Shown in pieces: positions 1-6,406 of a stretch of 13,943 nt of DNA (its first letter is position 1; each line of letters opens with the position of its first letter). Origin of the DNA: Deltaproteobacteria bacterium (GTDB lineage Bacteria > Desulfobacterota > Binatia > UBA9968); the NCBI GenBank assembly GCA_023250495.1, contig JAHFAP010000059.1, positions 1 to 13,943 of the forward strand, written 5' to 3'. The notes beneath the pieces are model-generated. The model did not search any database. It worked only from the letters and a program-made list of their open reading frames with translations, and was not told where the DNA came from. Made by a program: the position numbers and the translations under genes.

Positions 1-65
1 AGAGGGAAGGGTGAGGGAAAAGAGCCACGAAGGTCAATGTCTTTGTATTAGGTACAGGAAGTTCC

Positions 66-1118
66 GTGCCGAGATTCAAGCACGATGCGTTGCTGGAGTT
101 TAGCGAACAACTGCTCGCCGGCGGCGGGTTCCCGGAAGGCGATTCTCAACTCGTAGCAAGGCTTCTTGTCAAAGCAGATCTTCGTGGGTACCCGGGCCAT
201 GGAGTCACGCGCATTCCCCCTTACTTGGCTTGGATCAAAGACGGTACGATAAACATACGCCAGAGACCTAAGGTGGAACGTGAAGGCAAAATCACCGCCG
301 TGATCGACGGCCATCACTATATCGGCCAGGTCGTCGCCCATCAAGGAATGGCGCTCGCCATTAAGAAAGCCAAAGAGCATGGTGCGGGCATTGTTTGTCT
401 CCGACGCGCCAGTCATACCGGGCGGCTCGCGGATTATATGGAGATGGCGGCAGACGCGGGTTTGATCGGCATGGGCGCGATCAGCGTCGGTGCAGGCACT
501 ACAACTCTTTACGGCGGCACGGAGCGCGTCACCGGTACCAACCCCATCGCCTTCGGCATCCCAGGAAAGAATGGCCGACACATCATCCTTGACTTCGCCA
601 CCTCAGCCATGAGCATGGGCGAGCTGCAAAAAAGGCTCTCCAGGAAGGAAGCGATTCCGGACGGCGTGATGCTCGATGGGCATGGAAACCCGACAAACGA
701 TTTCAAGACCTTCCGAGGTCCTCCGAGGGGTGTGTTTTTACCGTTCGGCGGATACAAAGGCTCCGGGCTTAGTCTTATGACGGAGATTTTTGGCGGGATT
801 CTCTCGGGAAATGGTTTGGGAAGAGAATGGTGGGACAAGGGAGGCCATGCGGTCAATGGAGTATTTCTGCAAGCCTTCGCTGTCGAAGAATTCCAATCGC
901 TGGATCGCTTTCTAGAAAAAGTCGATGAATTGGTTTCCTTCGTAAAATCCACCAAGCCGGCTCCTGGGTTCAAAGAGATCCTCTTGCCCGGCGAGATGGC
1001 GAGGAGAACAGAGGCAAAGCAGCTCAAAGAAGGCGTCGAGATTGACGAAGCAACCTGGGCGCAATTAAAACAACTGACAACCGAGCTTAGGATTAAAAAC
1101 TTGCCGGAGCCTTTCTAA
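66..1118 (+). CDS. LDH2/malate dehydrogenase-type NAD(P)-dependent oxidoreductase
   Basis: A 350-residue protein of the LDH2/MDH2 family (YlbC/ComC/AllD type). These cytoplasmic enzymes oxidise 2-hydroxy acids (malate, L-lactate, sulfolactate, ureidoglycolate) with NAD(P) through a fold unrelated to classical LDH. Visible family motifs are HGVTR at 45-49, the SHTG region with His117, GTNPIAFGIP at 157-166, DFATS at 176-180, LDGHGNPT at 203-210 and GYKGSGLSL at 229-237. The length is normal. The start is a GTG at 66 with AGGAA 5 bases upstream; the frame is open only from base 15 and offers no better start. The segment after DFATS (SMGELQKRLSRK) departs from the usual A-x-GK pattern, so substrate or cofactor preference may differ. 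The gene converges on a minus-strand catabolic operon and may feed or drain the same pathway, but this is inference. The substrate cannot be assigned. Confidence 0.88.
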   Translation: MPRFKHDALLEFSEQLLAGGGFPEGDSQLVARLLVKADLRGYPGHGVTRIPPYLAWIKDGTINIRQRPKVEREGKITAVIDGHHYIGQVVAHQGMALAIKKAKEHGAGIVCLRRASHTGRLADYMEMAADAGLIGMGAISVGAGTTTLYGGTERVTGTNPIAFGIPGKNGRHIILDFATSAMSMGELQKRLSRKEAIPDGVMLDGHGNPTNDFKTFRGPPRGVFLPFGGYKGSGLSLMTEIFGGILSGNGLGREWWDKGGHAVNGVFLQAFAVEEFQSLDRFLEKVDELVSFVKSTKPAPGFKEILLPGEMARRTEAKQLKEGVEIDEATWAQLKQLTTELRIKNLPEPF

Positions 1119-1137
1119 TTGGTTTTCGGTTTCACAT

Positions 1138-1204
1138 GTCATTCCCGTGAAAACGGGAATCCAGAGTTTCGGACGCCTGGACTCCCGCTGTCGCGGGAGT
1201 GACG
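1138..1204. repeat. REP-like double-hairpin element between convergent genes
   Basis: The element has two perfect 8-bp stems, each closed by a 4-base loop. The first is ATTCCCGT-gaaa-ACGGGAAT at 1141-1160, with a GNRA-type loop. The second is ACTCCCGC-tgtc-GCGGGAGT at 1181-1200. The whole 67-bp unit is also an imperfect palindrome: its 27-base ends (GTC...CCAG and CTGG...GAC) match in 22 of 27 positions when inverted. Sequences of the form 'ATTCCCGC..GCGGGAATCCAG' are a widely dispersed intergenic repeat in many proteobacterial and environmental genomes. Lying between the 3' ends of two converging genes it could act as a bidirectional terminator or mRNA 3'-end stabiliser, although no clear U-tract follows either hairpin. 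Confidence 0.8.
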
Positions 1205-1255
1205 ACCCCCTCTTCTCGCTTGGTCCCACGGTACTTTTGTTACGCGTAGGTAAAA

Positions 1256-1894
1256 TTACTCCTCGAAGATCTCAACTCTGATCGCTTCTCCCCTACCCGA
1301 CTGCGGACAGGCGCTGACGCCGACCAGACAATCCATCTCCGCTTTGAAATCAACGTGAGCTTCTTTTTCAGGGCGGATCATCGTGTCGAACATCGCGCCG
1401 GTTTCGGGGTCAATTTTCATCGTCTGAAAAATATTGAATGGACTCGGGATGTCCTCCGGCAGGATGTTCCATGGCTTGAGGGCTTCGCTGAGATTTTCCC
1501 AGCAGCCATGATCCGGAATTTCTTCCGGTGTTTTTGGATTCATATCAACCCCTTCAGCAAACTTTCTCTTGGCTAATCCCTGCGCCACCAGCTCGAACCT
1601 CTTCTTGCTGCACATCCCCTTCTGCAAGTCGTGCTTGCCCTCTTTAAACGTATCTTCCACGATCGTGAGCAAAGGATTGTTGAGCTTCGAGATAAGCTGA
1701 TCGCCCGTGCTGATAAATATTTTGACCTGATTCGTCTTGGTCCTCGCCTGATCGAACCTCTCCCTCAGGTTGTGGAGGTTGAACACGACGAAATCGACCA
1801 CCGTCCTTCCGGCAACTCGCAGCCTCTGGCCCTTTTTTACGACAAACGCTTTGCCGGAATTCTTCGGGACGACAACGCTCTCCAATGTCGCCAT
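1256..1894 (-). CDS. DUF1989 / urea carboxylase-associated family protein
   Basis: A 212-residue cytoplasmic protein of the DUF1989 family. The family is named from small proteins next to urea carboxylase, and some members act as carboxyguanidine deiminase subunits in guanidine breakdown. Family hallmarks include NSGKAFVVKKGQ near 12-23, the DFVVFN strand at 34-39, HD at 88-89 with Cys95, DHGCWENL at 128-135, PFNIFQ at 152-157 and the C-terminal AEMDCLVGVSACPQ at 185-198. Cys131, Cys189 and Cys196 are candidate metal ligands. ATG at 1894 is preceded by AGGA at 9 bases. It is the last gene of the minus-strand operon, 26 bp after the MaoC-like gene. No urea carboxylase, allophanate hydrolase or second DUF1989 subunit is in the window, so its substrate is open; a small carbamoyl, amidine or carboxylate compound is a guess from the family. 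Confidence 0.85.
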   Translation of the reverse strand: MATLESVVVPKNSGKAFVVKKGQRLRVAGRTVVDFVVFNLHNLRERFDQARTKTNQVKIFISTGDQLISKLNNPLLTIVEDTFKEGKHDLQKGMCSKKRFELVAQGLAKRKFAEGVDMNPKTPEEIPDHGCWENLSEALKPWNILPEDIPSPFNIFQTMKIDPETGAMFDTMIRPEKEAHVDFKAEMDCLVGVSACPQSGRGEAIRVEIFEE

Positions 1895-1920
1895 GACTTT
1901 GAATCCTAAAGAGGCAGTGT

Positions 1921-2403
1921 TTAAGCCCCTGTTTTGATCACGGGATTCCCTTGCTTCCCGCTTCGAATCAGGCGGGCGACTTCATATTCCATCACCGTTT
2001 CACTCCGCTGGTTGCGAACTGTCTGATGAAAACTCACAATCCCCCCACCCTTCGACTCCACCTTTTTCCTGTCCAAAACTTCGATCTCGACGTGAATCGT
2101 ATCCCCGACCTTCACGGGTTGGAAGAGCTTCATCCGCTCCAGCCCGACAAAGGCCAGGCCCGTTCCATGGAGAATCCCGCTCTGGACTGTGAGCCCTTCT
2201 GCAAAGCTGAAAGTCAAGCTTCCGGGAGCGATTCGCTCTCCGAAGAGGCTTTGCTCGCGAATATACTCGGCGTCGATGAAGAGCGGCTCGAAAAGACCCA
2301 CCAGGCAGACAAACTGCATGATCTCGCTTTCGGTGACGGTCCGCCGCGCCGTCAGAAAACGATCTCCCTTCTGGAAACTTTCGAAAGTCATCCCGCTGCG
2401 CAT
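1921..2403 (-). CDS. MaoC-like hotdog-fold protein, hydratase dyad not conserved
   Basis: A 160-residue single-hotdog protein of the MaoC/(R)-enoyl-CoA hydratase superfamily. The N-terminal entry (residues 7-31), the FGERIAPGSL loop (54-63) and the 'VKVGDTIHVEIEVLDRKK' strand pair (97-114) are typical. The hydratase-2 signature, normally G-D-x-N-P-x-H, reads GLFEPLF at 36-42, so the catalytic Asp and His are replaced by Leu37 and Phe42. It may bind a CoA thioester without hydrating it, use other residues, or act as a thioesterase or partner subunit. ATG at 2403 is chosen over the inner ATG five codons on because GGAGG sits 4 bases upstream (2408-2412). It follows the CoA-transferase gene by 23 bp, which suggests that the CoA adduct made there is its ligand. 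Confidence 0.82.
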   Translation of the reverse strand: MRSGMTFESFQKGDRFLTARRTVTESEIMQFVCLVGLFEPLFIDAEYIREQSLFGERIAPGSLTFSFAEGLTVQSGILHGTGLAFVGLERMKLFQPVKVGDTIHVEIEVLDRKKVESKGGGIVSFHQTVRNQRSETVMEYEVARLIRSGKQGNPVIKTGA

Positions 2404-2426
2404 TTTTCCTCCGGCGCTGATTCAGC

Positions 2427-3629
2427 TCAGATCGCCCCTTCCTCTCTAAGCTCGGCGATTTCCCTCGGCTCCAGGCCGAGCCAAGTCCGCAATACCTCCT
2501 CTGTATGCTCCCCGAGAAGCGGGGGCGGGAGCCGGATAGAAGCCGGAGTCAGCGAAAGTTTTACCGGCAGCCCGGCCAGAGGAACGGTGCCCGCTTTCGG
2601 ATGCTTCACCTCAACCAGCATCTCCCTGTGCAAGACTTGCGGAGAACTAAAAACTTGATCGATGGTTTGAACCGGAGAGCAAGGAACTTCGGCGCCAGTT
2701 AAAAGCGTTACCCAGCTCGCGGTGTCTTTCTTAAGGAAGGCGGCTGCGAGAATAGGGATCAGTTCCTCCCTGTGCTGAACCCGTTGGGGGTTCTTGGCGA
2801 AGCGAGGATCTTCAGCCAGCTCCGCCATCTCGATAGCCTGACAGAAACGTTGCCAAATCCTTTCGCTGGCCGCCGCCACAACCAAATAGCCATCGCGGGT
2901 CTGAAAACTCTGAAAGGGAACGATGCTGGGATGCGCGTTTCCCCACCGACCAGGAACTTCCCCGCTGACGAGATAGTTGCTTCCAACATTGATGAGGGAC
3001 GCTACTGCGACCTCCAGAAGCGATGTCTCGATCTTCTGGCCCTTTCCGCTGCGCTCGCGGGCGAAGAGAGCGGCGACAATAGTGTTGCCGAGCATCAAAC
3101 CCGCCACGACATCGATGATGGCAACTCCCACCTTGGTCGGCTCGCCGTCGGGCATGCCGGTGATACTCATCAGGCCTCCGCAAGCCTGGACGATAAGATC
3201 ATATCCCGGCGAGTCCCTCATCGGTCCACTAGCTCCAAACGCAGAGAGCGAAGCGTAGATGAGGCGCGGATTGAGGACGCGCAGCTCCGTTTCTCCCAAA
3301 CCTAGCCGGTCCATGGCTCCCGGCCGAAAGTTTTCAAGCAGGACATCTGCTTCCTTGGCCAGACGGCGCAGCAACTCAACGCCGCGCTTGGACTTGAGGT
3401 CGAGTGTAACGCTCCTTTTGTTTCGGTTAATGGAGAGAAAGTAAGCGCTTTCGCCTCCAACAAAGGGCGGGCCCCATCCGCGCGTGTCATCGCCCACTCC
3501 CGGCTGCTCTATTTTAACCACGTCGGCGCCCAAATCGCCGAGGAACATGGTGCAGTAAGGCCCCGCTAATATCCGCGTCAGGTCCAAGACGCGGATGCCA
3601 TGCAAAGCTCCGGGCTGAACCTGGTTCAT
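2427..3629 (-). CDS. CoA-transferase family III (CaiB/BaiF/formyl-CoA transferase type)
   Basis: A 400-residue class III CoA-transferase, which moves CoA between carboxylic acids through an aspartyl-CoA thioester in an interlocked dimer. Visible landmarks are GIRVLDLTRILAGPY at 11-25, LGADVVKIE at 33-41, RNKRSVTLDLK at 69-79, the catalytic Asp144 in GYD (142-144), and the 'SGKGQKIETSLLE' turn near 194-206. The length fits the family. The start is the ATG at 3627-3629, which overlaps the upstream stop as ATGA, so translation is probably coupled. The frame extends 19 codons further upstream to 3686, but that lies inside the preceding gene and has no homology to the family's N terminus. The acceptor acid is not predictable from sequence. 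Together with the MaoC-like protein it suggests a CoA-dependent acid degradation route. Confidence 0.92.
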   Translation of the reverse strand: MNQVQPGALHGIRVLDLTRILAGPYCTMFLGDLGADVVKIEQPGVGDDTRGWGPPFVGGESAYFLSINRNKRSVTLDLKSKRGVELLRRLAKEADVLLENFRPGAMDRLGLGETELRVLNPRLIYASLSAFGASGPMRDSPGYDLIVQACGGLMSITGMPDGEPTKVGVAIIDVVAGLMLGNTIVAALFARERSGKGQKIETSLLEVAVASLINVGSNYLVSGEVPGRWGNAHPSIVPFQSFQTRDGYLVVAAASERIWQRFCQAIEMAELAEDPRFAKNPQRVQHREELIPILAAAFLKKDTASWVTLLTGAEVPCSPVQTIDQVFSSPQVLHREMLVEVKHPKAGTVPLAGLPVKLSLTPASIRLPPPLLGEHTEEVLRTWLGLEPREIAELREEGAI

Positions 3630-4024
3630 TGAAACTTCTGCCCCTTTGCCTTCAGGACATCGCGCAGGCTCTCCGCCCCAAGCCATAACCCCGGCAATCC
3701 ACCGGGAATCGCTGCCACTTCCACCGCCTCAAGAACCTCTCTAGGCGTAGCCTTTAAGCTCAAGGCTCTCTGGATATGGAGCCGAACGCCCCGGGGGCGA
3801 TTCAAGGCGCACGTGATCCCTATCATGATGAGTTCTTTGGTCTTGCGCGGCAGCGCGCCTTGACGGCCGAAGGTGCCGTCTACGTAGAGCCCCTTGAGAT
3901 AAGCGAAATATTCCGGATCGAACTCCGCAATGAGCTCATAGGCGTCGTTCTTTGCCCCGAGCGCTGCCCGCTTAAAGGCCTCGCGACTACCCGCGTTTTT
4001 ATTCATATCTTTATTTCTCGCCAT
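3626..4024 (-). CDS. Carboxymuconolactone decarboxylase/AhpD-like family protein
   Basis: A small all-helical protein of 132 residues in the CMD/AhpD superfamily. It shows the usual core 'RKTKELIMIGITCALN' (60-75), then HIQRAL with His83, 'ATPREVLEAVEVAAIPGG' (92-109). The AhpD redox motif CxxC is absent (one lone Cys72), so a peroxidase role is unlikely. A decarboxylase-like, lactone or accessory role is possible, but many members have no known activity. The start is ATG at 4022-4024 with a near-perfect Shine-Dalgarno, TAAGGAGGT, immediately before GGCG. A GTG two codons upstream would overlap that site and is rejected. It is the first gene of the four-gene minus-strand operon and overlaps the CoA-transferase by ATGA. 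Confidence 0.86.
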   Translation of the reverse strand: MARNKDMNKNAGSREAFKRAALGAKNDAYELIAEFDPEYFAYLKGLYVDGTFGRQGALPRKTKELIMIGITCALNRPRGVRLHIQRALSLKATPREVLEAVEVAAIPGGLPGLWLGAESLRDVLKAKGQKFQ

Positions 4025-4060
4025 CGCCACCTCCTTAGTACGCGCCTGCCAAGGAGAGCG

Positions 4061-4090
4061 ATTCTTTCATCATGGAGTCGGGCCTGTCAA
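4061..4090 (-). promoter_or_regulatory. Possible sigma-70 promoter for the minus-strand operon
   Basis: On the minus strand a perfect -35 hexamer TTGACA (4090-4085) is followed after 18 bases by AAGAAT (4066-4061), a 4/6 match to TATAAT. The predicted transcript would start near 4054 and give a leader of about 30 bases carrying the strong TAAGGAGGT site. The -35 box and position just upstream of the first operon gene support it; the weak -10 box is the main doubt. Confidence 0.35.
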
Positions 4091-4133
4091 CCTTCCCAAC
4101 CTTGCTAAGCTCATCCTCTTTGTAATATGACAA

Positions 4134-4154
4134 CTGAGATCTGAACTCCGAAAT
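4134..4154. repeat. 7-bp-period array, CTGAGAT type, upstream of S23-like gene
   Basis: Three consecutive 7-bp units start at 4134 (CTGAGAT), 4141 (CTGAACT) and 4148 (CCGAAAT). The first unit is identical to the best unit of the array downstream of the S23-like gene and is the exact reverse complement of the unit repeated inside that gene. The array ends exactly at the upstream candidate start codon at 4153. It is degenerate, and on its own would not be convincing. Confidence 0.5.
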
Positions 4155-4173
4155 GTGGGGTTCCGCGAAGCGG

Positions 4174-4692
4174 ATGAAGTATCGCCATTTTGAAGAATTG
4201 CCTGTCTGGCAGGATTCGGCCGAGCTTGCCCGTCGGATGTATGAGTTTACGTCCTTGGAGCCCCTGCGCAGACACCCTGGACTGCGCGACCAGTTGGAGC
4301 GAGCCGCCCTCTCGGTTTCTAACAATGTCGCTGAAGGTTTCGAACGCGGAACGACCAATGAACTTCTGGCCTTTCTCTACATTGCTCGCGGCTCTGCCGG
4401 AGAGGTCCGCTCCATGCTGCGTGTCCTGGACGGATGGGACGCCTTCAGCAATCTCAAATCTCAGATTTCAGATCTCAGAGGGAGATGTGAGAAAATATCC
4501 AGACAACTCTACGGTTGGATCGAAAACCTCAAATACTCGGAGATTTCAGGGCAGCGTCATTTAGACGAAAAGGCAAAAACTAGGTATTCGGGCAAAAGGG
4601 ATCGCGAGGAATTCTTGGAAGAGCTTCGCCGCATCAATGAAGCTGCCGCGGAGCAGAGAAGAAAGTCCCGGACACTCAACGATGATCCCTAG
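4174..4692 (+). CDS. Free-standing S23/IVP-type four-helix-bundle protein
   Basis: A 172-residue protein of the four-helix-bundle family first seen as ORFs in 23S rRNA intervening sequences (S23/IVP), related to the Avd accessory protein of diversity-generating retroelements. The family pattern is clear: F-x-x-L-P-V-W-Q at 6-13, LRDQLERAALSVSNNVAEGFERG at 37-59 with the N-x-AEG core, then LLAFLYIARGSAGEVRSML at 64-82. Helix four is near 103-120. A charged tail from 121 onwards (Lys/Arg/Glu-rich) exceeds the usual 110-130-residue length. ATG at 4174 is favoured because the family normally starts just before F-x-x-L; an ATG at 4153 adds 7 residues. Neither start has a good ribosome site. Residues 93-102 (NLKSQISDLR) are encoded by a 7-bp tandem repeat. 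No reverse transcriptase, variable repeat or rRNA is nearby, so its role is unknown. Confidence 0.78.
   Translation: MKYRHFEELPVWQDSAELARRMYEFTSLEPLRRHPGLRDQLERAALSVSNNVAEGFERGTTNELLAFLYIARGSAGEVRSMLRVLDGWDAFSNLKSQISDLRGRCEKISRQLYGWIENLKYSEISGQRHLDEKAKTRYSGKRDREEFLEELRRINEAAAEQRRKSRTLNDDP
4451..4478. repeat. Four tandem 7-bp units (ATCTCAG type) inside the S23-like gene
   Basis: Units start at 4451 (ATCTCAA), 4458 (ATCTCAG), 4465 (ATTTCAG) and 4472 (ATCTCAG), four copies with no gap. They are translated as residues 93-102 of the S23-like protein, in the connection before its last helix. The unit is the exact reverse complement of CTGAGAT, found in the arrays on both sides of the gene, so transcripts could pair inside-to-flank. 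Confidence 0.8.
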
Positions 4693-4708
4693 ATTCGCTT
4701 TCTGCGAT

Positions 4709-4743
4709 TTGTCATCTGAAATTTGAGATCTGAGATTTTCGAT
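4709..4743. repeat. 7-bp-period array, CTGAGAT type, downstream of S23-like gene
   Basis: Units start at 4709 (TTGTCAT), 4716 (CTGAAAT), 4723 (TTGAGAT), 4730 (CTGAGAT) and 4737 (TTTCGAT). The phase is uninterrupted for 35 bp, with the middle three units closest to CTGAGAT. It is in inverted orientation to the array inside the preceding gene and in direct orientation to the one upstream of it. The rest of the 197-bp intergenic stretch holds a promoter-like sequence and a hairpin. Confidence 0.65.
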
Positions 4744-4772
4744 TCCTGTTGGAACATCAACCTAAGTTTTTC

Positions 4773-4800
4773 TTGCCTCGTCGCAAGATCAGAGTAAAAT
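4773..4800 (+). promoter_or_regulatory. Candidate sigma-70 promoter upstream of the DUF423 gene
   Basis: TTGCCT at 4773-4778 (4/6 to TTGACA) and TAAAAT at 4795-4800 (5/6 to TATAAT) are separated by 16 bases in a locally AT-rich stretch. Transcription would begin near 4807 and give a leader of about 80 bases containing the hairpin at 4841-4875. It could drive the whole rightward run starting with DUF423 and alanine dehydrogenase. Confidence 0.45.
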
Positions 4801-4840
4801 AAGACAACATTGGTAAACTCATGTGCTGTCACCTTCGATT

Positions 4841-4875
4841 CGCCCGAACGCGCCTGAGAAGGTTACGTTCGGGCG
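4841..4875 (+). promoter_or_regulatory. Leader hairpin abutting the DUF423 ribosome binding site
   Basis: A perfect 10-bp stem, CGCCCGAACG (4841-4850) with CGTTCGGGCG (4866-4875), closes a 15-base loop. The 3' side of the stem ends directly at the strong Shine-Dalgarno AGGAGG (4877-4882), which lies 7 bases before ATG 4890. A stem this GC-rich next to the ribosome site could modulate initiation or protect the 5' end; it has no U-tract, so it is not an ordinary terminator. It matches no riboswitch class I can recognise. Confidence 0.6.
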
Positions 4876-4889
4876 GAGGAGGATAAATC

Positions 4890-5255
4890 ATGGACCGTTT
4901 CTTCTTCATCACAGGATCGATTTCAGCTTTTATCGGCGTTGCCTTGGGCGCCTTTGCGGCGCACGGCCTTAAAAGCAAGCTGCCTGCGGAGATGTTCAAC
5001 ATCTTCGAGGTCGGCGTGCGCTATCATATGTATCACGCGCTGGCCCTGCTAGCCGTTGCCTGGGCCTCGAGCCGCTGGCCTGGAAGCAGCATCACCGCAG
5101 CCGGATGGCTGTTCGTACTGGGCACGATCATCTTCTCCGGTAGCCTCTACTTCCTCGCGCTCGGCGGTCCCCGCTGGCTCGGAGCGATCACGCCCATAGG
5201 AGGCATCGCCTTTCTCATCGGCTGGCTTTTGCTCGTCTGGGGAGTGTGGCGCTGA
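4890..5255 (+). CDS. DUF423 family small inner-membrane protein (YgdD/YwdK-like)
   Basis: A 121-residue integral membrane protein of the DUF423 family. Four hydrophobic segments are apparent, near 5-25, 43-60, 71-91 and 98-120. The first carries the family signature GAFAAHGLKSKL (20-31), followed by F-x-x-G-V-R-Y-H-M-Y-H-A-L (39-51). Length and topology match the family. The ATG at 4890 has AGGAGG at 4877-4882 with 7-base spacing, preceded by a stable hairpin. Members are widespread and their molecular function is unknown; a role in envelope or transport is only suggested by location. The next gene (alanine dehydrogenase) begins 32 bp downstream on the same strand, probably on the same transcript. 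Confidence 0.9.
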   Translation: MDRFFFITGSISAFIGVALGAFAAHGLKSKLPAEMFNIFEVGVRYHMYHALALLAVAWASSRWPGSSITAAGWLFVLGTIIFSGSLYFLALGGPRWLGAITPIGGIAFLIGWLLLVWGVWR

Positions 5256-5287
5256 CGCCGCATCTGCGTTAAACTACCTCCCTGATA

Positions 5288-6406
5288 ATGATCATCGGCG
5301 TTCCCAAAGAAATCAAAGACGAGGAAAACCGAGTCGCCATTACGCCCACGGGAGTTGCCGCGTTCATCGCCCACGGCCATCAGGTCCTGGTCGAAAAGGG
5401 AGCGGGATCGGGCAGCGGCATCTTGGATCGCTCCTATGAAGGGTCCGGCGCGACGGTGGTGGATTCGGCGGCCGAGGTCTGGCAACAAGCCGATCTGGTG
5501 ATGAAGGTCAAGGAGCCTCAGCCCTCTGAATTCCAATTCCTGCGCGAAGGTCTCATCCTCTTCACTTACCTTCACCTCGCAGCGAGCGAAGAGGTGACGC
5601 GGATTCTCCGCGAAAAAAAAGTCACGGCCGTTGCCTACGAAACGATTCAATTAGACGACGGTTCGCTGCCGCTGCTTACGCCGATGAGCGAAGTTGCCGG
5701 GCGGCTCGCGCTCCAGGTCGGCGCCTGGTGCCTCCAGGCCGAGAACGGCGGGAGAGGAATTCTGCTCGGCGGCGCGTCCGGCGTGCGCCCCGGAAAAGTA
5801 GTTATCTTAGGCGCGGGAATATCCGGCTCTAATGCCTGCCAGGTGGCCGCGGGTATGGGAGCCTATGTCAGCATCCTTGACGTGAATCCCTCAAAGCTCC
5901 GCTACATCCATGATATTCTGTCAGGTCATGTCACGACGCTGATGTCCAATCGGGCCAATGTCGAGGAAGAAGTGGTCGACGCGGACGTGGTGATCGGCGC
6001 GGTTCTGATTCCGGGCGCGAAAGCGCCAAAACTGCTGTCTCGCAAGCTCGTCAAGCTCATGAAGCCGGGAGCGGCTTTCGTTGATATTGCCATCGACCAG
6101 GGAGGGTGCGCAGAGACCTCCCGTCCGACGACACATCGCCATCCTATCTATGTTGAGGAAGAGGTCGTCCACTACTGCGTGGCCAACATGCCGGCAATCG
6201 TTCCTTATACTTCTACCTACGCGCTCACGAACGCGACGCTCTCCTATGGATTGGCGCTGGCGGACAAGGGAATCCCCAAAGCGCTGAGGGAGGACCACGC
6301 GCTCGCCAAAGGGCTGAATGCTTACCAGGGCAAGATCACGCATGAGGGCGTGGCGGCCGCCTTCGGTCAAGTGGCCACGCCGTTGAAGGAGGCCATCGGC
6401 TCATGA
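5288..6406 (+). CDS. ald: Alanine dehydrogenase
   Basis: A 372-residue NAD-dependent L-alanine dehydrogenase, interconverting alanine and pyruvate plus ammonium, normally a cytoplasmic hexamer. Residues known from characterised Ald enzymes fall at their usual numbers: Arg15 and Lys75 (pyruvate carboxylate/carbonyl), His96 (proton transfer) and Asp270. The nucleotide-binding fold is seen as LGAGISG at 174-180 with Asp198 at the end of the second strand for the NAD ribose. The N-terminal MIIGVPKEIKDEENRVA and the C-terminal THEGVAAAFG are typical, and the length is full. The start at 5288 lacks a clear Shine-Dalgarno (CCTCCCTGATA precedes it), so translation may depend on the upstream DUF423 gene. 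The stop overlaps the next ATG (ATGA at 6403). It links amino nitrogen and central carbon, consistent with an organism using amino compounds. Confidence 0.96.
   Translation: MIIGVPKEIKDEENRVAITPTGVAAFIAHGHQVLVEKGAGSGSGILDRSYEGSGATVVDSAAEVWQQADLVMKVKEPQPSEFQFLREGLILFTYLHLAASEEVTRILREKKVTAVAYETIQLDDGSLPLLTPMSEVAGRLALQVGAWCLQAENGGRGILLGGASGVRPGKVVILGAGISGSNACQVAAGMGAYVSILDVNPSKLRYIHDILSGHVTTLMSNRANVEEEVVDADVVIGAVLIPGAKAPKLLSRKLVKLMKPGAAFVDIAIDQGGCAETSRPTTHRHPIYVEEEVVHYCVANMPAIVPYTSTYALTNATLSYGLALADKGIPKALREDHALAKGLNAYQGKITHEGVAAAFGQVATPLKEAIGS

Noticed and set aside
1..24. GAGGGAA repeated at 2-8 and 13-19 at the left edge
   Set aside because: Only two copies 11 bp apart are present and the window cuts the region, so an array cannot be supported.
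3630..3686. Nineteen-codon N-terminal extension of the CoA-transferase
   Set aside because: It lies within the preceding gene; the ATGA overlap at 3626-3629 and the family N terminus favour the internal ATG.
4036..4074. Short minus-strand leader ORF (MMKESLSLAGAY) whose stop overlaps TAAGGAGGT
   Set aside because: Its start would lie upstream of the transcription start implied by the predicted promoter, and it has no ribosome site. Attenuation is not supported by any paired hairpins.
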